A DNA stretch of 64,000 nt from Candidatus Zhuqueibacterota bacterium (lineage in GTDB: Bacteria; Zhuqueibacterota; Zhuqueibacteria; Zhuqueibacterales; Zhuqueibacteraceae), in assembly GCA_022616415.1 (NCBI GenBank), contig JAKEEU010000011.1:17745-81744 (forward strand), in the 5' to 3' direction. The notes beneath the pieces are model-generated. The model saw only the letters and a program-made list of their open reading frames with translations. It did no database searches and was not told where the DNA came from. Of this stretch, positions 35,793-42,448 are shown in pieces. The first letter of the stretch is position 1, and each line of letters opens with the position of its first letter. A program made the translations under genes and the position numbers.

Positions 35793-37625
35793 TCAGCCTG
35801 CGCCTCCACCGGAACCACCGGCGCCACCGCCGCCACCTGTTGAAGCTTCGCCGCCTGATCCGCTTGCGGAGCTTAAAGCCGTACCGGCAACGTCAACCAT
35901 GGCAGCCATGGCTGCGCTGATGCCGGTCGCAGCATCGCCACTGCTGTAAATAAACCATGGGAAGGCAATCGCACCCGGCTGGTGATTGATAACATCAACC
36001 AAAGGCCTGATTTGCGCGCCGGAGAGATTCAAGGCCGTGGCGTAAACGAGCAGGTTGTCAACGTGTTGCCACGGTGCGCTTTGATTTTGAGGCGTTCGTG
36101 AAAATCGTTTGAGATAACGGCGAAAGGCGTGCAGGCGATCGAGCTTTTCTGCGGTTTCCCGATCGTGCCGCAAAATGACAAAGGAAAGCGGGGCGAAAAT
36201 AATGGAAACGGCCAAAAAGGGAACGCTGTTTTCTTCGCCCAGGGCATGAATCCCAAACGCATTGGCTGCAATAATGAGCAGCCAGACGGCAAAGGTGATG
36301 AGACTCGCACGAACCGAGGCGCTATCGTACAATTTCGGCTTGCCGGCTTGCAGCGCCACGGCTTTTTTCCACTTTTCAAAAAAGCGCCGAATTTGCGAGG
36401 ACTGTTTTGTGATCTCAGCAAAACTGAGTTCGCGGCGATTTTGCGCCAAGTCGGTTCGCAGAAACTCCAGAAGCAGGCGTTCATAGGGCAACAATTCGGA
36501 TGGCGCGAAACGCAGCTTGTCTTCCTCAAAGACGATTTCCCCCTCCCATTTGGTTGAAGAAAACCCCAGAAAACGCGAAACGCTTTTCTCCTGGCGCAAT
36601 TGCAAATAACCGCGCGCGGCGAGATCGAACAAAGTCGCCAGCAGCGCGCCGCCGCTCAATTGACGTGCATTCAAAATATAGTTTGCTACGGCAGGGGGCA
36701 TATCGGTGGGAGCCGTCGCACTCATCGTATCTTGCCCGCGCCGCAAGCTGCGTCCATATCGCTGGTACATATAAAGAGAGAAAACAATTCCCGCCGCGAG
36801 GCCGAGCCACATCCACGAAGCATATTTTTCGCGATTGGCGGCCTGCCATTTCTCATGCGCGGCGGCCTTTTCGCGTTTTTGATTGGCCGCTTCGGCCCAT
36901 TGCGTTTCTTGCTGCAAAATTTCCGGCAAAGCTTCGCGATCATCCTGCACTGCCGCGGCAGCCGCGGCGACAGCCTGTTTGGGGAAAACAACGCGCGCTT
37001 CAAAGAATTCACCTCGCGGGAGATGATCGATTGATAAATTCACTATGCCATTAGGCTGGCGCGAGACATGACCGTGCAAGGGGCCGTGCGCCCAGACTCG
37101 CACGTCGTCATTGCTATTCATTTTCGGAAGCTGAATGGTGACACGCACTTTTTCGCTGGCGCGATCCCAGCCGGCGCCGACAAACTTGTAGTACAATTCT
37201 GCCACGTCGCGATGTACCCGCACGGCGCCGAGCACACGAAACCGCAGCGTGAACTCGCGAATTGTGCTCCTATCAGCGGCGCGGTCGCCTTCTTCACGAA
37301 ACTGCCAGCGTATGGATATTTTCTTGCTCTCCCGCCCGATCAAAAAGGTCCCCGGCGTTTTCTCCGTGCTCAGTTGATAAGTCTCGCCGTCTTCAAGCAC
37401 CTGCACTTGATCGACATCGAGCAGGCCGGCAAGCGAGAGATCATAAAAGGCGTAGCTGAATTTCCCCCAAAATTGATACGTGCGCTTTTCTTCAATCGTC
37501 ATATACCCGGCGGAATCGACCAAGGCGGTGATTTCGACATTTTTGATCGCCCATCTTTTCTTTGCCAGGAGCGGTTGGGTCGAGATGGCGAGCAAGCAAA
37601 GAATCGCAACAAATCGCGGAAGCAT
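35793..37625 (-). CDS. DUF2207 family membrane protein
   Basis: 610 residues from ATG 37625 (MLPRFVAILCLLAISTQ, signal peptide ending LLA). The exported DUF2207 beta domain (about 20-220) has ITALVDSAGYMTIEEKRTYQ and FSYAFYDLSLAGL. One helix at about 290, then a cytoplasmic part, two further helices at about 470-510, and a Gly-rich C-terminus (GGGGGAGGSGGGAG) typical of the family. Function unknown across bacteria. Possibly co-transcribed with the HEAT gene, 116 bases downstream. Confidence 0.85.
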   Translation of the reverse strand: MLPRFVAILCLLAISTQPLLAKKRWAIKNVEITALVDSAGYMTIEEKRTYQFWGKFSYAFYDLSLAGLLDVDQVQVLEDGETYQLSTEKTPGTFLIGRESKKISIRWQFREEGDRAADRSTIREFTLRFRVLGAVRVHRDVAELYYKFVGAGWDRASEKVRVTIQLPKMNSNDDVRVWAHGPLHGHVSRQPNGIVNLSIDHLPRGEFFEARVVFPKQAVAAAAAAVQDDREALPEILQQETQWAEAANQKREKAAAHEKWQAANREKYASWMWLGLAAGIVFSLYMYQRYGRSLRRGQDTMSATAPTDMPPAVANYILNARQLSGGALLATLFDLAARGYLQLRQEKSVSRFLGFSSTKWEGEIVFEEDKLRFAPSELLPYERLLLEFLRTDLAQNRRELSFAEITKQSSQIRRFFEKWKKAVALQAGKPKLYDSASVRASLITFAVWLLIIAANAFGIHALGEENSVPFLAVSIIFAPLSFVILRHDRETAEKLDRLHAFRRYLKRFSRTPQNQSAPWQHVDNLLVYATALNLSGAQIRPLVDVINHQPGAIAFPWFIYSSGDAATGISAAMAAMVDVAGTALSSASGSGGEASTGGGGGAGGSGGGAG

Positions 37626-37694
37626 AATTTTTTCCAAAAAATTTATCAATCAGTTTGGAGCTTGTCGCTATACAGCGAGTTTCAAACTGTTCTA

Positions 37695-37946
37695 TCACGC
37701 AGCTTGACGTTGCGAGGCATCAAGAACAGTAAGACCCACCAAGCGGCTACCCTTGTAATCAAGGATTATGCCGTCATCTCGCATTTCGCTGTGGGTGGAA
37801 TTTGGTTTCTCTTCAAAATGAAGATAAAGGACATCGGCTTCCGAGTCGTAATCCAACCACATGTGCGTCTTGGGCAATCTCACCAAGTTTGCGACCGCTT
37901 TAAGGAGGTGACGGACGCTTTTTTCTTCTAAGATTTCCGTGGCCAT
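37695..37946 (-). CDS. DUF2283 family protein
   Basis: 83 residues. The C-terminal DUF2283 pattern is clear: MWLDYDSEADVLYLHFEE, then DDGIILDYKGSRLVGLTVLDAS. It overlaps the preceding DUF4258-like gene by 19 bases. DUF2283 proteins are commonly found next to small DUF4258-like proteins in a toxin-antitoxin-like layout. A regulator/antitoxin role is inferred. Confidence 0.8.
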   Translation of the reverse strand: MATEILEEKSVRHLLKAVANLVRLPKTHMWLDYDSEADVLYLHFEEKPNSTHSEMRDDGIILDYKGSRLVGLTVLDASQRQAA

Positions 37947-38230
37947 ATTATCATCCTTCGATTAAGCTTTCGTGAAATAAACGCTGTGAGGATAAAGCCG
38001 TCGTCGCGGTTGACTTCTCGATATACTACGTGCAAATAATTCTGTTTGGCAACAGATAAAACGGCTACCAAAGCACCGGCATAACCACGCAGAATCCAAG
38101 TTGGGTTCTCAACAGCGTCAAGCACTTTATCATAGTACTTTTCCATGTAAGCTTTGTTGCTCACTATATGCTCCCACCTCTCATCGGTGAGACGAATTGG
38201 TACTCTGTTGACCGAATAGACTATATCCAC
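37928..38230 (-). CDS. Small DUF4258-like protein paired with DUF2283
   Basis: 100 residues. GTG 38230 with GGAGGG eight bases upstream. The pattern VPIRLTDERWEHIVSN, then VLDAVENPTWILRGYAGALV and YLHVVYREVNRDDGFILTAF with a final R-x-I-I-W-P-R, is that of small RelE/BECR-like proteins found with DUF2283. It is first in a two-gene overlapping unit. Probably a toxin-like nuclease fold, but no activity is shown for it. Confidence 0.65.
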   Translation of the reverse strand: MDIVYSVNRVPIRLTDERWEHIVSNKAYMEKYYDKVLDAVENPTWILRGYAGALVAVLSVAKQNYLHVVYREVNRDDGFILTAFISRKLNRRMIIWPRKS

Positions 38231-38253
38231 TTTGTTTTCCCTCCGGAGTCTTT

Positions 38254-39171
38254 CTAATCAAGAAAGATTTCTCCCTTCCCCATAATCACCGCGTCGCCGG
38301 CCACCTGCACCGTTTCAACGTGGCCTTCCTCGCCATGAATCGTAATGTAGACGCGGCCGGGACGCTGCATAAAATGCCCCTGCTCGTGAATCCATTCCAC
38401 CGGCGCCTCGCCGTTGCCGGACATCAAACCGTAATAGACCAAATAAGCGCCCATCGCGCCCGAGGCGCTGCCGGTGACGGGATCTTCAAAATGATAATGG
38501 CCGCTCACGAATCGGCCGTGGGTGCGACTGGCTGGGCCAAAACTCTCCAACGCAAAAACATACGCCATTTCCGTTTTCAACGCATCACACAACGAGCGCA
38601 GCGCCGGCAGGTTCGGCGCGATTTTTCGCAACGCTTCGAGATCGCGCACCGGCACCATCAATTGCGGCACGCCGGTCGAAACCACTTGCGGCCACGCCTC
38701 GTCACCGAGCAAATCGCCGCTGGACAGGCCCAACGCCGCCGCCAATTCGCCGAGATCAGTGGCGCGGGCCAGAAATTGGGGCGAGGCTTGAGTCATGCGC
38801 ACCTGCTCGACGCGACCGTGAGGACAGATCAAATCCACCGGCAGCACGCCAACGCCGAGTTCATGATGGATGCGCGTCACCGGCGGCTGCAGGCTGTAGC
38901 GATTGAGATGCGCCAGCAAATAATGGGTACCCACCACCGGATGGCCGGCCAACGGCAGCTCGTTGATGGAGGTGAAAATGCGGACCCGGCACTGCGCCAG
39001 CGGTTGCCTGCTGGCGAGCACGAACGTCGTTTCGGAAAGATTAAGCTCACGCGCGATATTTTGCATTTCCACGTCGGACAAGCCTTCGGCCTCCGGAAAG
39101 ACCGCCAGAGGATTGCCCCCGAAAGGTTCGGACGTAAAAACATCCAGCCAATGGTAGGTATATTGACGCAT
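38254..39171 (-). CDS. PhzF-family isomerase/epimerase-like protein
   Basis: 305 residues. PhzF signatures: DVFTSEPFGGNPLAVF at the start, LSETTFVL with the catalytic Glu, RIFTSINELPLAGHPVVGTH, and DPVTGSASGAMGAYLVYYG in the C-domain. Members act as isomerases or hydratases in small-molecule metabolism; the substrate is unknown here. 23 bases upstream of the DUF4258-like gene. Intact. Confidence 0.9.
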   Translation of the reverse strand: MRQYTYHWLDVFTSEPFGGNPLAVFPEAEGLSDVEMQNIARELNLSETTFVLASRQPLAQCRVRIFTSINELPLAGHPVVGTHYLLAHLNRYSLQPPVTRIHHELGVGVLPVDLICPHGRVEQVRMTQASPQFLARATDLGELAAALGLSSGDLLGDEAWPQVVSTGVPQLMVPVRDLEALRKIAPNLPALRSLCDALKTEMAYVFALESFGPASRTHGRFVSGHYHFEDPVTGSASGAMGAYLVYYGLMSGNGEAPVEWIHEQGHFMQRPGRVYITIHGEEGHVETVQVAGDAVIMGKGEIFLD

Positions 39172-39333
39172 AGGCAGCTTCGAAGTTTCGTTTTATGTTC
39201 ACCGCAACAAGATAAATGGGCGCTAATTCGCCCCGCCTACAAGTCTTGCCAAGATTAAGATAACGAAAAAACTTCGAGATTGCAAGTCTCTCGTTGCGCG
39301 TGCGGTTTGCAAAGAATTTTGCGGCGCAAAATC

Positions 39334-40455
39334 TTATCGTTCCAATACCTCGCGATAATAGCTCTCCCACTCCGGCATAATTTTCTCCATAGCGAATCGG
39401 CGCGCGCGTTGCCGGCTGGCAGCGACAAAGCGCCGGAATCTGGCGTTGTCACTCAGCAGCTCGATCGCGGCCTGCGTCATGGCGTTGATTTCGCCGACCG
39501 GAAAGAGAAAGCCGGTCTCGCCGTGCACCACCACTTCCGGCACGCCGCCGGTGCGGGCGCCGATGACCGGCACGCCACAGTTCATAGCCTCCAATGCCAC
39601 CAAGCCGAAGCTCTCTTGCTCGCTCGGCAACAAAAAGATATCCGCGCAGCGCAATACTTCTTCTATGTAATCGACTTCGCCGAGGAAGAGCACGTCCTCG
39701 CGCAATTTGAGCTCTTTAACGAGCTGCTGGATAAACAGCCGTTCCGGCCCTTCGCCGACGAGCAGCAGCTTGCAGTGCATCTGCTCGCGAACTTTGGCGA
39801 AAATGCGGACCACGTCGCTGACCCGCTTGACCGGACGAAAATTGGAAGCGTGTATCAACACGCGCTCGCCGGCGGGCGCATATTTCTCACGCTTGCAGAC
39901 GCCGGGAGTCGAATGATCGCCCTTGCTCGGGTCGATAAAATTGTAAATGACTTTGATGTCGCGGTTGATTTGAAACTCCTCGATCGTGCGCTGTTTGAGG
40001 TAATTGGAAACCGCGGTGACGCCGTCCGATTGCTCGATGCTGAATTTGATCACGCTGAAGAAAGATTTGTCGGCGCCGACCAAAGTAATGTCCGTGCCGT
40101 GCAGCGTCGTGATCACCTTCAGCTTTTTGGAATTGAGAATATGCTTGGCGAGATAGGCGCTGGTGGCGTGCGGCACGGCGTAATGCGCGTGCAGCAGGTC
40201 GAGATCATACTCTTGCGTCACGTCGACGATTTTGGTGGCGAGGCTCAAATCATACGGCGGATATTTGAACAACGGATACGAGGCCACATCGACCTCATGG
40301 AGAAAAATGTTGGGATGGTACTCGCGCAACCGAAACGGCACCGCGTAACTGATAAAATGGACGTCATGCCCGCGCCTGGCCAATTCCAGGCCAAGCTCCG
40401 AAGCCACCACGCCGGAGCCGCCGTGCGTGGGGTAACAAATCATGCCGATTTTCAT
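39334..40455 (-). CDS. bshA: N-acetyl-alpha-D-glucosaminyl L-malate synthase
   Basis: 373 residues. GT4 glycosyltransferase making the first intermediate of bacillithiol. The BshA-specific start MKIGMICYPTHGGSGVVASE is present, with LHAHYAVPHATSAYLA, TLHGTDITLVG, SNFRPVKRV, and the EQESFGLVALEAM acceptor/donor motif E-x7-E. No bshB or bshC lies in the window. A perfect hairpin lies 40 bases upstream. Confidence 0.92.
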   Translation of the reverse strand: MKIGMICYPTHGGSGVVASELGLELARRGHDVHFISYAVPFRLREYHPNIFLHEVDVASYPLFKYPPYDLSLATKIVDVTQEYDLDLLHAHYAVPHATSAYLAKHILNSKKLKVITTLHGTDITLVGADKSFFSVIKFSIEQSDGVTAVSNYLKQRTIEEFQINRDIKVIYNFIDPSKGDHSTPGVCKREKYAPAGERVLIHASNFRPVKRVSDVVRIFAKVREQMHCKLLLVGEGPERLFIQQLVKELKLREDVLFLGEVDYIEEVLRCADIFLLPSEQESFGLVALEAMNCGVPVIGARTGGVPEVVVHGETGFLFPVGEINAMTQAAIELLSDNARFRRFVAASRQRARRFAMEKIMPEWESYYREVLER

Positions 40456-40494
40456 AGATCAAGTCCGAGGATGATGGTTCGAGGTTGGATAACT

Positions 40495-40525
40495 ATTGGC
40501 CGGTCACTCGCAGTGACCGGCCAAT
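40495..40525. other. Perfect 14-bp inverted repeat upstream of bshA
   Basis: ATTGGCCGGTCACT (40495-40508), a 3-base loop, and its exact inverse (40512-40525). No T-run. It could be an operator or an mRNA 5' structure for bshA, or the end of the accessory block. Confidence 0.5.
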
Positions 40526-40661
40526 GAATAACGACATTTGTTGTCTGAATGATGAAAAGACCGGGTCGTTTGAGCAACGTTCAATCGTGGCCGACCGGAA
40601 ATTATCATTTAAAGCGGGGTTGGTCGATGTGAGAAATACCAACTTTGGGGAATTACTCACG

Positions 40662-40712
40662 ACAAAATATACTCAGTTTTTGGAAAGAAGTCAAGTCGTT
40701 GCTGCAATTGCA
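40662..40712. repeat. Direct repeat flanking the three-gene module, copy 1
   Basis: About 50 bases sharing AATATACT-AG and AAGAAGTCAAGTC-TTGCTG CAATTGCA with 42302-42355, same orientation. In both places it lies just downstream (minus sense) of a WW-stop C-terminus of the repeat protein. Confidence 0.65.
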
Positions 40713-40739
40713 TATTGATATTACCGTCCGGACGGTGGC

Positions 40740-40877
40740 TCACGACCACCATGTGGCGGTATTGAAGATAGCGCGGACGGTTTCGCGCGGGGCGGGCACA
40801 TCATCTGTCGACTTGGCAATGACTAGGAGCAGCATTTGTATGGCTCGGAAAAATTGTAATGGCTTGGTGTGTGCAAA
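40740..40877 (-). pseudogene. Decayed C-terminus of the helical-repeat protein (remnant 2)
   Basis: Reads FAHTKPLQFFRAIQMLLLVI, then PRETVRAIFNTATWWS and a stop, a diverged version of the last 45 residues of the 851-residue repeat protein. No start codon or upstream portion remains. The core palindrome CCGTCCGGACGG (40725-40736) abuts its 3' end. Confidence 0.7.
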
Positions 40878-40903
40878 GCTACCGAGCTTTTGTCCCGCAA
40901 GGG

Positions 40904-41112
40904 ACGCACGACAATAGCCCAGAGTTTAAACTCTGGGAAAGCAACGAGCAAATTACCCCCGAGTCCCATAGGGACGAATGGAAATAGCCCGTTGACAATA
41001 TCGCAATCGTTTTTTTCAACCGTCCCTTGCGGGACTCGGAGGTCGGGTTTAATCTTCAGTCCCAGAAATGGAATTTCTGGGCTATTATCAAATGTCCCTT
41101 CGGGACAAGGCT
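40904..41112. repeat. Cluster of nested hairpins (gtccc / agccc type)
   Basis: Four stems in about 200 bases: GTCCCGCAAGGGAC-like (starting at about 40903), AGCCCAGAGTTTAAACTCTGGG, a long-range GTCCC...GGGAC, CCCAGAAATGGAATTTCTGGG and TGTCCCTTCGGGACA. This style of mixed hairpin repeat is scattered in many environmental bacterial genomes. Non-coding; fills most of the 40456-41163 gene-free gap. Confidence 0.6.
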
Positions 41113-41163
41113 GTCACATCCTTAATTTAGCGACGTTGCGCTGCAAGTGTTCGAACGGTTTTC

Positions 41164-41343
41164 TCACGGCCACCACTTGGCGGTATCGACGATGGCGCGG
41201 GCGGTTTCGCGCAGGACGGGGACGCCGCGTTGTTCGGCCATGACAGGGAGCAGGGCTTGAATGGCTTGGAGAGGTTGTGGACGCTTGGTGCGTGCGAAGG
41301 CCTGCAACGTTGCCGATAGTTCTTCAAACTGATGTTTTTTCAT
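41164..41343 (-). pseudogene. Truncated 59-residue copy of the repeat protein C-terminus (remnant 1)
   Basis: From ATG 41343: KKHQFEELSATLQAFARTKR, then LQAIQALLPVMAEQRG and RETARAIVDTAKWWP with a stop. It is nearly identical to the end of the 851-residue protein (FEELSATLRAFARTKRP ... AIVDTAKWWP). It retains a start codon, so a small product is possible, but it has none of the repeats. Confidence 0.75.
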
Positions 41344-41360
41344 GCCAATAGAATTTATTC

Positions 41361-41585
41361 TCAGGCAAGCTGTGTGTTCTCTGTTTCTTCGAGCAAATCA
41401 GCAGGATGAAATTGTAGATATTCTCGCACTTCAAGCTGCATGCGATCAATTTCGGCAAGGTAGCCGGACGCTGCTAATCGATAATTGGTAGGATTTGTTT
41501 CTTTGCGGCGCAACTCCGCAACCTGCTTTTGCATGCGGGCAATGCGCTCTAACGTTATCTGCAATTCACGCTCATTTACAATCAT
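41361..41585 (-). CDS. Unrecognised helical protein, third gene of overlapping trio
   Basis: 74 residues, no family assigned. Two long amphipathic helices: VNERELQITLERIARMQKQV, AELRRK, then YRLAASGYLAEIDRMQLEVR and EYLQFHP. The ATG overlaps the upstream stop by 4 bases. Size and helical character are like small antitoxin or adaptor proteins. Host-like base composition. Downstream lies remnant 1. Confidence 0.6.
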   Translation of the reverse strand: MIVNERELQITLERIARMQKQVAELRRKETNPTNYRLAASGYLAEIDRMQLEVREYLQFHPADLLEETENTQLA

Positions 41586-41905
41586 GATGTGATCTCTGCT
41601 GAAGAAAACTGCTCCGCGGAAATCTGTTCAAGAAACCACCACCATGCAGATGGTACCGGATTGTGTTGTCTAAGCCTGATGAACTCTGCTTCGCCGCCAC
41701 ACTCTGAGACAATCTGTTCGCTATTTGTCGCGAGTTTCTCGTCAGCGAAAAGCAGGCGGGCTGCTTGTACAGTTGTTAACTTACTTCTGTGCTCTTCAAG
41801 AACATCGCGATTGGTCAACACGTTGAGCACTTCAAAGCGCCCCAACCCATTCGGGTCGCTGGCGTCGGTTTCGTAGGCTTTCAGTAGGCTTTCAATATTC
41901 ATCAT
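41582..41905 (-). CDS. Unrecognised protein, second gene of overlapping trio
   Basis: 107 residues. Mostly helical: MNIESLLKAYETDASDPNGL, then LTTVQAARLLFADEKLATNS and a C-terminal SAWWWFLEQISAEQF with three adjacent Trp. No signal peptide or known motif. The start overlaps the first gene's stop by 4 bases (M-M start; 41902 is an alternative) and its stop overlaps the third gene's start by 4 bases, so translation of the trio is coupled. Confidence 0.6.
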   Translation of the reverse strand: MMNIESLLKAYETDASDPNGLGRFEVLNVLTNRDVLEEHRSKLTTVQAARLLFADEKLATNSEQIVSECGGEAEFIRLRQHNPVPSAWWWFLEQISAEQFSSAEITS

Positions 41906-42273
41906 GGGATCAACTCACTGAGTTTACCGAGAAGTTTATAACCTTTTGTTGAAGCAAAATAACGTTCGGGGACATCTGGGGGAAAAGCCGTATCCCACAA
42001 ACCTTCTTCATCAAAAAATACCGCCCACTCTTCATGAACGACGAAATAAAGCGTGCCGGACGGAATGTATTCATATACGGTTGAGACAGCAGATTGAAGA
42101 ACTTCCATGCCTTTCTGAATGAGATCGCTTTCGGTTGCGTCCGGAGGAAGATGACCACGCTTTTTTCGTCTTTGCAAATGGTTCACAATGCTTGCGGGGC
42201 CGCCTTTCCATTGACAGGCCAAGGCTTTTTCGTAAGCTTTGCGAAATCTTTCAATGCGATCTTCTATGGTCAT
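41902..42273 (-). CDS. Unrecognised protein, first gene of overlapping trio
   Basis: 123 residues from ATG 42273 (GAGGG upstream); the frame extends to 42291. N-terminal helix (TIEDRIERFRKAYEKALACQ), a basic patch (LQRRKKRGHLPP) that could touch nucleic acid, and a beta-rich C-half (YEYIPSGTLYFVVHEEWAVF, FDEEGLWDTAFP). No recognised family. It heads a unit that sits immediately downstream of the STAND cluster on the same strand and within direct repeats. Confidence 0.6.
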   Translation of the reverse strand: MTIEDRIERFRKAYEKALACQWKGGPASIVNHLQRRKKRGHLPPDATESDLIQKGMEVLQSAVSTVYEYIPSGTLYFVVHEEWAVFFDEEGLWDTAFPPDVPERYFASTKGYKLLGKLSELIP

Positions 42274-42301
42274 TTTTCCCTCTGCATTCAAGAAGAATCC
42301 T

Positions 42302-42355
42302 ACAACGCAATATACTGAGCTTCTGTTAAGAAGTCAAGTCATTGCTGCAATTGCA
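42302..42355. repeat. Direct repeat flanking the three-gene module, copy 2
   Basis: See 40662-40712; spacing between copies is about 1.64 kb. The AAGAAGTCAAGTC and TTGCTGCAATTGCA blocks are shared. Confidence 0.65.
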
Positions 42356-42382
42356 ACGGGTTGAACGGTACACGCTCGTAAC

Positions 42383-42430
42383 GCAACATTTATGTTGCGC
42401 ACAGTGTTTTTTCTCAACATAAATGTTGAG
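42383..42430. repeat. Two perfect small palindromes after the repeat-protein gene
   Basis: GCAACATTTATGTTGC-type stem at 42383-42398 and CTCAACATAAATGTTGAG at 42413-42430, with a half copy ATGTTGAGTTACG following. They lie just past the stop of the 851-residue protein and may stabilise its mRNA end. Confidence 0.55.
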
Positions 42431-42448
42431 TTACGAGTAAATGTTGAG

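Noticed and set aside
39280..40527. 415-codon plus-strand open frame opposite bshA
   Set aside because: Shadow of bshA in GC-rich DNA; composition not protein-like.
40904..41112. Hairpin cluster considered as a tRNA or structured RNA gene
   Set aside because: No cloverleaf, no CCA end and no T-loop consensus; it matches the style of dispersed hairpin repeats.
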